NCBI GenBank assembly: GCA_046328335.1
Contig: JAXLWU010000021.1
Location: 1 to 64,000, forward strand
Direction of reading: 5' to 3'
DNA: 64,000 nucleotides
Source of the DNA: JACCXM01 sp046328335
GTDB taxonomy: Bacteria; Chloroflexota; Chloroflexia; Thermomicrobiales; UBA6265
The position numbers and the translations under genes are program-made. Under the pieces are notes generated by a model that was not told the origin of the DNA, did no database searches, and saw only the letters and a list, made by a program, of their open reading frames with translations. This document shows positions 43,204-51,395 of this stretch, piece by piece (within the stretch, counting starts at the first letter, position 1; the number at the start of each line of letters is the position of its first letter).

Positions 43204-45891
43204 TCACGCATCCAATTCCGCGATGCGCCGTTGCAGCAGATCGATCTGCTCGTCGGCGGTGGCCAGCCGTTTCCGCTGAACTTCGACCACCTGCTCCGGG
43301 GCGCGAGCGATGAAGCCCTCGTTCGAGAGTTGCGCTCGCGCCCGGTCTCGTTCCGCTTCCGCGGCGGCAATCTCTCTGCGGAGCCGCTCCCGCTCCGCGT
43401 CGAGATCGACCATCCCGGCGAGGGGCAACATGGCCACGACATCGCCCGCGACAGCAGTCAGGGCGCCCGTGCCGCCACGCGGGACGCCAGCGTGAATCGC
43501 GAGGTCGCCGTCGGCGATGCGGGCCAGGGCACCGATCTCACGGCGCGCGGACTCAAAGGCGCCTGCCAATGGCCCCGCGAACACGTCCGCCGCGATCCAG
43601 CGGCCAGGTTCGACCCCGCTCTCGGTGCGAGCGTTGCGAATGGCGCGGACGATCTCGATCAACGCGCCGAATTCCACCTCCGCCTGTTCGTCCCGGCCGG
43701 TTGTTTCCGGCCAGGCGGCGATCATCACGCTGTCCCCGCTATGTGGCACCGATTGCCAGAGCGCCTCGGTGACAAACGGCATGAACGGATGCAGGAGCCG
43801 CAGCGAGCGCTCCAGGGTGTAGGCGAGCGTTGCGGCCACTGCCTGCTGTTCCGCCTCGCTGCCACGCAGGCGGACCTTGGCCGCCTCGATGTACCAGTCA
43901 CACAATTCGGACCAGACGAATTCGCGGATCGCCTTGCCGGCTTCGCCGTAGAGATGCTGTTGCATCAGCCGGTTAGCGCCGTCGATGGTGGCGTCGAGGC
44001 GGCTCAGGATCCAGCGGTCGGCCAGCGCCAGATCGTCCGTGGGCCGCACCGGACCATTGCGGTCGAGGGCAATCTCGCTGGCCCCGATCGGCCGCAAGGC
44101 GAAGCGGGTGGCATTCCAGAGTTTGTTGGCGAAGTTGCGCGCATCCTCGACTTTCTGGATGTCGAGTTTGAGATCGTTGCCGGGCGAACTCTGCGTGACG
44201 AGGGCGAAGCGAAGCGCGTCCGCGCCATATTCAGCCGTCACTAGGGTGGGATCGATCACGTTCCCCTTGGTCTTGCTCATCTTGGCGCCTTCCACGTCAC
44301 GCACGGTGCCGTGGAGATAGACCGTGTGGAAGGGAAGTTCGCCCATCACTTCCAGTCCGAAGAAGACCATGCGCGCCACCCAGAAAAAGAGGATTTCGTA
44401 TCCCGTCTCCATCACGGAGGAGGGGTAGTAGCGCTCCAGGTCTTCCGTCTCGTCCGGCCAACCGAGGGTCGAGAACGGCCAGAGACCGGACGAGAACCAG
44501 GTGTCGAGGACATCGGGATCCTGCTCGACCGCGCCGCCGCAAGCCGGGCAAGCGGCGAGCGTCTCTTCTTCGGTCACGATCGTCTCGCCGCACTGGCGGC
44601 AGTACCAGACCGGGATGCGGTGCCCCCACCAGAGTTGGCGCGAGACCGTCCAGTCGTGAATGTTTTCGAGCCAGTTGAGATAGACGCCGCGGAAGTGATC
44701 CGGCACGAAGCGAAGCGATCCGTCATACGCCGCCGCGATGGCGGGCCGAGCCAGTTGTTCCATCCGGACGAACCACTGGGTCGAGATCAGCGGTTCGACG
44801 ACGGTATTGCAGCGTTCGCAATGGCCGACCGCGTGGGTATGCGGCACGGTGCTGATGAGGTTCCTGTCCGCTTCGAGCCGCGCCACCACCCCTTTTCGTG
44901 CCGCGGCGATCGGTTCGCCGGCAAATGGTCCCGCGTTCGCGTTCAACGTACCATCGGGGTTCAGGATGTTGATCGCCGCCAGGTGATGCCGTTGCCCGAT
45001 CGCGAAGTCGTTGGGGTCGTGAGCCGGGGTCACTTTCACCGCGCCGGAACCGAACGCGGGATCGACCGCGTCGTCGGCGACGATCGGAATGAGCCGGTCC
45101 ATGATCGGCAGGCGCACCTGCCGTCCTATCAGGTGCTGATACCGGGCATCGTCCGGGTGAACGGCGACCGCGGTGTCGCCAAGCATCGTCTCCGGCCGGG
45201 TCGTTGCCACCGCGATGATATCGCCGCTGCCCTCGACCGGATAGCCGATGGTCCAGAGAAAACCCGGGTCGTCGCGGTGGACCACCTCCAGATCGGAGAG
45301 CGCGGTCATGCAGCGCGGGCACCAGGAGATGAGGCGCTCGCTGCGATAGATGTACCCCTTGTCGTAAAGCAGTTTGAACACGCGCCGCACCGCGCGCGAC
45401 GGCGCGGGGTCCATGGTAAAGACGAACCGCGACCAGTCACACGAGGCGCCGAGGATCTTCAACTGCTCGCGAATGCGGCCGCGGAACTGGTTCATGAAGA
45501 GCCAGACGCGCTCGAGAAATTTCTCGCGACCGAGGTCGTGCCGGGTGAGACCTTCCCTGGCAAGTTCTCTTTCGACCACCCACTGCCCGGCGATTCCGGC
45601 GTGATCGGCGCCGGGTATCCAGAGGGTCGGATCGCCCAGCATGCGGTGCCAGCGGATCATGATGTCTTCGACGGTCGTGAAGAGGGCGTGCCCGACGTGC
45701 AGTTCGCCGGTCACATTCGGCGGCGGCATGACGATCACGAACGGCTGTCGGTCGTCGCGCCACACCGGCGCAAAGTAGCCGGCGCGGTCCCAACGGTCAT
45801 AGACGCCCGATTCGACCAGCCGCGGATCGTAGGCTTTGGCGAGCCGCGTCGTCTCCTCGGCGGCAGGCGCGTGGTCGATCGTTTCGGTCAT
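43204..45891 (-). CDS. valS: Valyl-tRNA synthetase
   Basis: ValS charges tRNA-Val with valine. This 895-residue class I synthetase has the HIGH motif in PPPNVTGELHVGHALF and KMSKS as GAKMSKTKGNVIDP. The editing domain includes TTRPETMLGDTAVAVHP and GSGAVKVTPAHDPNDF. A C-terminal coiled-coil arm ends the protein (about 830-895, ERERLRREIAAAEAERDRAR). Length fits the family. The promoter at 46002-46031 precedes it. Confidence 0.96.
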   Translation of the reverse strand: MTETIDHAPAAEETTRLAKAYDPRLVESGVYDRWDRAGYFAPVWRDDRQPFVIVMPPPNVTGELHVGHALFTTVEDIMIRWHRMLGDPTLWIPGADHAGIAGQWVVERELAREGLTRHDLGREKFLERVWLFMNQFRGRIREQLKILGASCDWSRFVFTMDPAPSRAVRRVFKLLYDKGYIYRSERLISWCPRCMTALSDLEVVHRDDPGFLWTIGYPVEGSGDIIAVATTRPETMLGDTAVAVHPDDARYQHLIGRQVRLPIMDRLIPIVADDAVDPAFGSGAVKVTPAHDPNDFAIGQRHHLAAINILNPDGTLNANAGPFAGEPIAAARKGVVARLEADRNLISTVPHTHAVGHCERCNTVVEPLISTQWFVRMEQLARPAIAAAYDGSLRFVPDHFRGVYLNWLENIHDWTVSRQLWWGHRIPVWYCRQCGETIVTEEETLAACPACGGAVEQDPDVLDTWFSSGLWPFSTLGWPDETEDLERYYPSSVMETGYEILFFWVARMVFFGLEVMGELPFHTVYLHGTVRDVEGAKMSKTKGNVIDPTLVTAEYGADALRFALVTQSSPGNDLKLDIQKVEDARNFANKLWNATRFALRPIGASEIALDRNGPVRPTDDLALADRWILSRLDATIDGANRLMQQHLYGEAGKAIREFVWSELCDWYIEAAKVRLRGSEAEQQAVAATLAYTLERSLRLLHPFMPFVTEALWQSVPHSGDSVMIAAWPETTGRDEQAEVEFGALIEIVRAIRNARTESGVEPGRWIAADVFAGPLAGAFESARREIGALARIADGDLAIHAGVPRGGTGALTAVAGDVVAMLPLAGMVDLDAERERLRREIAAAEAERDRARAQLSNEGFIARAPEQVVEVQRKRLATADEQIDLLQRRIAELDA

Positions 45892-46001
45892 CTGTGAAGT
45901 ACCCCTGAGGACCGGCCACGATCACCGATCGGCCGGCCGGAAGTGCCAATGGCCTGTCTGAATCCACGGACGGCGCGGGTGTGCTCGCGCGCCAATCCGC
46001 G

Positions 46002-46031
46002 ATTCTGACGCGAGGACGGGGCGCATGTCAA
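46002..46031 (-). promoter_or_regulatory. Promoter of valS
   Basis: On the minus strand a consensus TTGACA is followed at 18 bp by CAGAAT, about 110 bp before the valS start. No T-box signature (GGTGG-type antiterminator) was found in the leader. Confidence 0.55.
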
Positions 46032-46118
46032 ATTTGGGTTGGTATCGGGCGTGCCAAACGCCGGAAGCCCCGTCGGTTTGGCCCGACCGACGGCGTGGCT
46101 TCACGGCGTGAGTCCTCG

Positions 46119-46148
46119 CGGCGCCCGCTGCCATCGTTCGCGATGGCA
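46119..46148 (-). terminator. Hairpin after serine hydrolase gene
   Basis: A 13-bp perfect stem (CCCGCTGCCATCG with its complement) carries a four-base loop: CGAA on the minus strand, TTCG on the plus strand. It begins 26 bp after the hydrolase stop. No T-run follows, but it is stable enough to act as a transcript end or stabiliser. Confidence 0.5.
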
Positions 46149-46173
46149 GCGGGCCAGCCTGTACGAGATTTCC

Positions 46174-47373
46174 TCAGGCGGGCGGCGTCGCCGTTACCGG
46201 GAGTGAGGGAGGATTTGGCCAGACGTTTTCCGGGCTGATGATCCGGGTGATCGCCTGCATCACGTCCACACTTTCCAGGATGTCGACGCTCGAATTGAGC
46301 AGCACGACCAGCGTCATCTTCTGCGCGGGGAGGTAGACGGGATAGGCCACGTATCCGAGGACGTTGCCGACGTGGCAGCGCCAGCCGTTGTTGTCGGACA
46401 TGCCGAACCCATAGACCACGCCCTCGCCTTCCTCTGGGGCGGGGAGGAATTGCTCGCGCTCCCGCTGGGTTGCCGGGGTCAGCAGTGTGCCGGTGGCTAG
46501 GCTACGGGCCCAGACGCTCAGATCGTCGAGCGTCGAGATCATCTGACCCGCGGCCCCGCCCCACGAGGTATTCCAGTCGCTCGTTTCGACGATCTCGCCC
46601 TCGGGCGTGCGCCAGTAGCCGTGCGGGTGGGGTGCGGGGAACTCTGCCCCGAGCGGAAAACTGGTGTGGGTCAACCCCTCGGGCTCAAGGATCTGTTCGC
46701 GGATGTAGTCGCGAATCGGCTGACCGGTGGCCTGCTCAACCACCACGCCGAGGAGCACGGTATTGGTGTTGCTGTAGTCGAACCGGGCACCCGGCGCGAA
46801 GATCGGTGCATGATTGAAGGAGATGGCAAGCAGTTCCTCGGCCGTCCACTGGCGCTGCGGCTCACTCGGCCACTGCGGGATGGTGATTTCAGCATAGTTA
46901 AGGAGCCCGCTGCGCATCATGCCCAACTGGCGAATGGTGATCTGATCGCCGTTGGGCACGCCCGGGACATAGGTCTCAACCGGGTCGTCCAGGCCGATGC
47001 GTCCCTGGTCCACCAGCTGCAGAATGGCGGTCGTGGTGAAACTCTTGGTGTTGCTGCCGATACGCATATGGAGGTCGGGAGTCATCGGCTCATTGGTTTT
47101 CAGGTCCTGGACGCCGAACGCTTGCACGTAGTCGGGCTGCCCCTCCTGCCACACCCCGACGATGGCGCCGGGAATGGTGGTCTGGGGCAGCAGCACGGAG
47201 ATCGTGGCGGTGAGTTCCGCCTCCCAGAGGGCAGGTTCGGGACTTGCCTGAGCGGCTACGCGCCTGCTGCGTGTGATGAGGCCGCCCACCGCGCCGGCGG
47301 TCGTCATCTTCAGCGCTTGGCGACGGGTGAGCCGGGCTCGGCCGGACCGTTGAAGAGGACGCTCGATGTCCAT
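46174..47373 (-). CDS. Beta-lactamase-fold serine hydrolase (DD-peptidase/esterase family), Tat-exported
   Basis: This 399-residue protein has a twin-Arg signal (LTRRQALKMTTAGAVGG). The mature part is a class C beta-lactamase-related fold. SNTK is the SxxK catalytic motif (RIGSNTKSFTTTAILQL), YSN the second motif (FDYSNTNTVLLG) and HVG the third, KTG-like, box. Family members include D-Ala-D-Ala carboxypeptidases, esterases and beta-lactamases; the sequence does not decide between them. The start at 47373 has GAGGAG nine bases upstream; the frame continues to 47496. Confidence 0.88.
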   Translation of the reverse strand: MDIERPLQRSGRARLTRRQALKMTTAGAVGGLITRSRRVAAQASPEPALWEAELTATISVLLPQTTIPGAIVGVWQEGQPDYVQAFGVQDLKTNEPMTPDLHMRIGSNTKSFTTTAILQLVDQGRIGLDDPVETYVPGVPNGDQITIRQLGMMRSGLLNYAEITIPQWPSEPQRQWTAEELLAISFNHAPIFAPGARFDYSNTNTVLLGVVVEQATGQPIRDYIREQILEPEGLTHTSFPLGAEFPAPHPHGYWRTPEGEIVETSDWNTSWGGAAGQMISTLDDLSVWARSLATGTLLTPATQREREQFLPAPEEGEGVVYGFGMSDNNGWRCHVGNVLGYVAYPVYLPAQKMTLVVLLNSSVDILESVDVMQAITRIISPENVWPNPPSLPVTATPPA

Positions 47374-47793
47374 GCTGGTTATCTCCTCGTCCAAAGGGAT
47401 GCTCATGGAACGGATCCTGCCGCGGCATGGTGTTTCAGTCGCGATGCCCCACGTACGTCGACCGTGGGGCGCGTGCGCCTGCCAGCGACATCGCACCGGA
47501 GTCTGCCCAGTGCCGCGTGCCGGACGTGCCTAACCGCGAGGTCTAACGATCGAACAGGCCGTGGTTCAGCCTAGTCCCTCCTCCCGCTGGTGACCGCGCA
47601 ATTTTGCCGTTCTCTACCCCGGGGCAACGAGACCTCTGCGCCGATCTCCAGATCTCGCGCGAGAAACTTGGAGGCAATGTATCACCTCTTCGCGCAACGT
47701 CGACATTGCCTCAGGGCTGGGCGGGTTCTTCCGGTGACTTCAAGCCATCGTTGGTCACGCCCTGATGGATGAACAGCGGCAGGTCGCACGGAC
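47374..47793. other. Intergenic region with no recognised gene
   Basis: About 420 bp between the serine hydrolase start and the first Arg-rich Tat protein hold no frame with a plausible start or product, and no clear terminator. It should contain the hydrolase promoter. Confidence 0.5.
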
Positions 47794-48513
47794 TTACGTG
47801 AAGTGAATGTCGAAGACGACGTAGTCATCGATGTCCTTGAGCCGCTTGATGGTGAAGCGACGGCCGTCCATGGTTTTCTCGACTTGCTTAGACTCCGAAA
47901 TGAAGGCGGAATCGACGATCACGTTGCCCCCTGCGTACCCCTCGGCACCCATCGTGCCGCCATAGGCAAAGGTGAAGCTGGGCGGCGTGAACAGCAATGA
48001 GTTGTCCGCTTCCACGTAGAAGCGGTCGTCGATGACGATCGCTCCCCCGGTGTACTCGAAGTACTCGAACTCACCGGAGGCCGCGCCATTGGCAAGCGTG
48101 ATGAGCGGGAGCCGCTCCCACGGGTCCTCGGGGACGGAGGGGCTTGCCCATCCCCGAATGGCCGCCGATCCGTTCGGGTTGGTCACCGGGCGATCGTTGT
48201 AGACAAAGAACTTGATCCAGCGCAGGTGGACGGAACCGCGACTGTCCGGTTGCCTGCTTCGGTTCCGTCGCCGGCGGCGCGTGTCGCGTATGGACTCACG
48301 GCGGGATGAGAGACGATGATTACGACGCATGCGGCGGCGGTCTTGCCGACCGCGCAGGCGATCCAAGGGTCGTGCGGCTGCCACCTGCCCAGCGTTCCCC
48401 GACCTCGCGAGGGCACTCAGGATTGACTGCGCGGCCAACAAACCGAGGAGCCGTCGTCGACTTTGGTGAGCGCAACCATCCTGGCTGGCCGCATTGCCTT
48501 GGAGCCCATTCAT
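47794..48513 (-). CDS. Tat-type Arg-rich secreted protein, paralogue 1
   Basis: This 239-residue protein has a Tat-like N-terminus (SRRRLLGLLAAQSILSAL). An extremely Arg-rich linker follows (about 55-100, for example RRRMRRNHRL). The C-terminal domain of about 135 residues begins LRWIKFFVYNDRPVTNPNGSA and ends DYVVFDIHFT. Paralogues 2 and 3 share both ends of this domain. The ATG at 48513 has AGGA nine bases upstream. The domain was not recognised; its alternating pattern suggests mostly beta strands. The linker could bind nucleic acid or acidic polymers. Confidence 0.75.
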   Translation of the reverse strand: MNGLQGNAASQDGCAHQSRRRLLGLLAAQSILSALARSGNAGQVAAARPLDRLRGRQDRRRMRRNHRLSSRRESIRDTRRRRRNRSRQPDSRGSVHLRWIKFFVYNDRPVTNPNGSAAIRGWASPSVPEDPWERLPLITLANGAASGEFEYFEYTGGAIVIDDRFYVEADNSLLFTPPSFTFAYGGTMGAEGYAGGNVIVDSAFISESKQVEKTMDGRRFTIKRLKDIDDYVVFDIHFT

Positions 48514-48556
48514 GCCGCCGATCCTTTCGCACGGGCGAGCAGCGCGAGCGCCCGTC

Positions 48557-49237
48557 CTACGTGAAGTGGACATCGAATTCGATATAGTCGCCGCTGTCGG
48601 GGATCCGGGTGACGCGGAGCGTGTGGCCGCCAACGGTGCGGGTGATCTGCTCTCCTTCTGTGAGGCTCTCGACGATCGTTCGCCCGTCCGCGTTCTGATA
48701 TCCATTCGGAGTCATCGTGCCGTCGCGAGCCAGGACGATCTGGGGTGTCCCGACCGCGAAATTGATGCCGCTCACGTACAACCGGCCGTCGACTATCACC
48801 GCCGATTCGGTGGCCCCCGGCAATCGGAACGTCGCGGCCTGGCCGTTGGGAAGGAGACCGTCGGGATACTTCCGCCAGTCGGCAAACCGCGCCCACGGCA
48901 CGATGGTGGCGGATGGGTTTGGTGTCGCCCTCGGGCGGTCGTTGTACAGGTTGAACGTGATCCAGCGCACATGCGTGCCCGACTCGGGCCGACCGCCATT
49001 GCTGGCGCCTCGCGGCGCGCCGTTCTGGTCACGTTGGCGTTTCTTGGTATCGCGACCCCGCCGGTTTGGACCGTGGCGGCCACCGAGTTGACCGCTGTAG
49101 GAGCCCTCACGGGCCGCGGCCTCCTCGCGCCAATCGGGCAGTAGCCATCCGCCCGCCGCCAGCATTAGGCTGCCGGCCGCGGCGATGAGTCCACGCCGCG
49201 TCAGCCCGGTTGGCTCGTCTCGATTGCTTCGATCCAT
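48557..49237 (-). CDS. Tat-type Arg-rich secreted protein, paralogue 2
   Basis: This 226-residue protein has a clear Tat signal (LTRRGLIAAAGSLMLAAGGWL). Next comes the linker motif REGSYSGQLGGRHGPNRRGR, then Lys/Arg/Gln-rich sequence. The C-terminal domain begins HVRWITFNLYNDRPRATPNP and ends YIEFDVHFT. GGAGGT lies eight bases before the ATG at 49237. It is 43 bp upstream of paralogue 1 on the same strand, so they form an operon. Confidence 0.8.
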   Translation of the reverse strand: MDRSNRDEPTGLTRRGLIAAAGSLMLAAGGWLLPDWREEAAAREGSYSGQLGGRHGPNRRGRDTKKRQRDQNGAPRGASNGGRPESGTHVRWITFNLYNDRPRATPNPSATIVPWARFADWRKYPDGLLPNGQAATFRLPGATESAVIVDGRLYVSGINFAVGTPQIVLARDGTMTPNGYQNADGRTIVESLTEGEQITRTVGGHTLRVTRIPDSGDYIEFDVHFT

Positions 49238-49370
49238 CTGGCTAACCTCCATTTCGCTGGCTCCCGGCATCGGACGTGGCCGGTCCGCGGGGCGAACCGA
49301 TACACCTAGCTGCCGCTTCCTGTCCGCCGCGCTCGGGTCCGGGCACGGAAGCGCGTTCGCCGTGACGTCC

Positions 49371-50099
49371 CTACGTGAAGTGGATGTCGAAGACCTTGAA
49401 ATCGCTGGTGTCGTAGAGGCGGTGGATGTCGAAGCTGTGTCCTTCCACCTCCACCCCGGTCGACTCATTCTCATCGAGGTCGACGAGGAGGGCTTTCGTA
49501 CCCCCATCATTGCCGTACTTCGTCATCTTCCCGCCGTAGTCGATCCGGACAAAGGGCGTGGCGATTTCCGGATTGACGGCCTGGATCATGTAGCGGCCGT
49601 CGACGATCGACGTCAGGCCAATGTTGAGGTAGTTCTCAGAGGTCACGTCACCGTTGGCCAGCGTGCGCTCACTGGCTTTCTCCCAACGGTATTCCGGGAA
49701 GAGACTGCTCGCGTTGTGGCCGCCCCAGAACTCGAGCGAAGCCGATTGGTTCGGGTTGGTGATTTGCCGGCTGTTGTAGATGTAAAGGAAGACCCCGCGG
49801 AAGCCCTCTGGCCTCTTGTCATGCTTCCGATCGCGATTCCTTGAGCCGTGATCGCGGCGCGTGTTCTTGTCCCGGCCACGGTGATCCGGCCCGCGGCGGC
49901 CGCCGAGCTCGCCCCCGAATGCTCCTTCGCGTGCTGCGGTGTCTTCCAGCCAATCCGGCAGGTAGAGCCCGCCCACCGCCATCAGAATGCCGCCGCCCAC
50001 CGAGCGCACCCAGGAGCGGCGCGTGGTGATAGGGCCTTGCTCCCCGATGAGGCTCTCGACCGATCGTTTGCCGTTGTGGTGCGTCGCGTCTTCTACCAT
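49371..50099 (-). CDS. Tat-type Arg-rich secreted protein, paralogue 3
   Basis: This 242-residue protein has a Tat signal (ITTRRSWVRSVGGGILMAVG). The linker is REGAFGGELGGRRGPDHRGR followed by Asn/Arg/Asp-rich sequence. The C-terminal domain has FLYIYNSRQITNPNQSASLE and ends FKVFDIHFT. An AAAGGAG lies about 11 bases before the ATG. It is second in the four-gene array by transcription order. Confidence 0.8.
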   Translation of the reverse strand: MVEDATHHNGKRSVESLIGEQGPITTRRSWVRSVGGGILMAVGGLYLPDWLEDTAAREGAFGGELGGRRGPDHRGRDKNTRRDHGSRNRDRKHDKRPEGFRGVFLYIYNSRQITNPNQSASLEFWGGHNASSLFPEYRWEKASERTLANGDVTSENYLNIGLTSIVDGRYMIQAVNPEIATPFVRIDYGGKMTKYGNDGGTKALLVDLDENESTGVEVEGHSFDIHRLYDTSDFKVFDIHFT

Positions 50100-50135
50100 G
50101 CGTGCTGCGCTCCTTTCGCGTCTTGCTGCCCGCGC

Positions 50136-50939
50136 TCAATACACAAAGAACTCGAACCTGACCCGGTTCTTGCCGTCATCGAGCCGGGAGAGCTTGAAGA
50201 CGAGGATGTCGTTGACGCCGTCGTCGTCTCGAACGTTCACGTGCGCCCGAAAGTAGGCGCCCCCAAGGTATGACCTCTGGGGAAGGACTTCGTTCCCGAT
50301 CTTGTTTTGCGGCGGGTCGAGGTTCTTGCCTTGCAGCACGCGTCCCTGCGGGAACCAGAGGGCGAGATCCCAGACTTCGACGTAGAGGTCGCCGTCGACC
50401 AGGAAGGGATGTTGAATGAGGGCGCCGCAGCGGTGAAAGTCGGGGGTGACCGTGACCTCCGGGACATGGTCGAGGTCGACGGTCACGGTGTCCTGGATGA
50501 GGAAGGGAGGGTCGTATTTGTCGAAACCGAGATATCTCTGGGCGAAAAACGTGACGTTGAAACTCTCGAGGAAGAAGTCCCAGTCGGATGGCCTGGAGTC
50601 GCGGCCAGCGTTTCGCACCGTCAGTCCGGCGTTGTTGAACCCACCCGTCCCCGGGGCCTTTCCGTGGCCATCGTCGTTCTTCTTTCTGTCGTTACCGGCG
50701 CTGCGGTCGCGGCGCTTGGCCTGATTCCGGCCACGGTGGTTCGGACCGCGGCGGCCGCCGAGCCGGCGGCCGAAGGAGCCTTCCCGGGCCGCCGCTTCCT
50801 GCAGCCCTGCGGGCAGTAGCAATCCGCCGGCTGCCAGCACCAGGCCGCCGCCGGCTGCGATGATCCACTCCCGGCGTGATACCCCCGCGCGGACTTCCGT
50901 ATCCGAGTGGGATTGCGCGATGAATGCTTCGTCGTCCAA
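50136..50939 (-). CDS. Tat-type Arg-rich secreted protein, paralogue 4 (divergent C-terminus)
   Basis: This 267-residue protein shares the array's N-terminal half: a Tat signal (VSRREWIIAAGGGLVLAAGG) and the linker REGSFGRRLGGRRGPNHRGR. Its C-terminal domain differs from the others. It has DWDFFLESFNVTFFAQRYLG, a possible beta-rich core, and ends RVRFEFFVY rather than FDIHFT. The start is a TTG at 50939 after AAGGAG. As first gene of the array it may have swapped its C-terminal domain. Confidence 0.75.
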   Translation of the reverse strand: MDDEAFIAQSHSDTEVRAGVSRREWIIAAGGGLVLAAGGLLLPAGLQEAAAREGSFGRRLGGRRGPNHRGRNQAKRRDRSAGNDRKKNDDGHGKAPGTGGFNNAGLTVRNAGRDSRPSDWDFFLESFNVTFFAQRYLGFDKYDPPFLIQDTVTVDLDHVPEVTVTPDFHRCGALIQHPFLVDGDLYVEVWDLALWFPQGRVLQGKNLDPPQNKIGNEVLPQRSYLGGAYFRAHVNVRDDDGVNDILVFKLSRLDDGKNRVRFEFFVY

Positions 50940-51395
50940 GGCTCCGGCGCTCCTTCATCAAAGCGGGCGTCATGCGCGATCAGAAGACGCCTCGGCACGA
51001 GGATATGCGGCAAACGGGGGAGCAGGGACCGGCAGAATCTACCGGGTTTGCTGCGGGGATCACGATGGCCAGGCCCGGTCGTGGCCGGGACATGGCCGGG
51101 TGCGGTGCGTGTTGGTGCGCGCCGCATATCCGCGGCCCGCTGGCGATACTCAATGCATTTGATATATTTATTGAAAAGCGAGTGCTAGAGCGGTGTGCGA
51201 AAAACGTGTCATTCCAACGAAGAAGGAATTTCATCGTCGGGCGCATGGTTGCCGGCGAACGAGATTCCTCGCCGCGGCTCGGAATGACACGCATTCTGCA
51301 CGGCGGTCTAGACACGGCCCGATCCGACCAGGGCGGTGGGTGGGTTTGGCCACGATCGGCTGGTGGCGCCGCGTCGGGGCACGAGGCGAGCGCGA
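50940..51395. other. Divergent intergenic region with repeat copy C
   Basis: This 456-bp gap separates the Tat-protein array from the fourth regulator. It includes an AT-richer stretch near 51150-51190 that probably holds promoters, and the dispersed repeat at 51206-51290. No gene was recognised. Confidence 0.5.
51206..51290. repeat. Dispersed imperfect inverted repeat, copy C
   Basis: It begins GTGTCATTCCAACGAAG and ends CGGCTCGGAATGACAC, so its outer ends pair best of the four copies (GTGTCATTCC with GGAATGACAC). The inner parts are more diverged. Confidence 0.75.

Noticed and set aside
45892..46173. T-box leader before valS
   Set aside because: Two stable hairpins are present, but no antiterminator GGTGG-type sequence and no valine specifier loop could be found.
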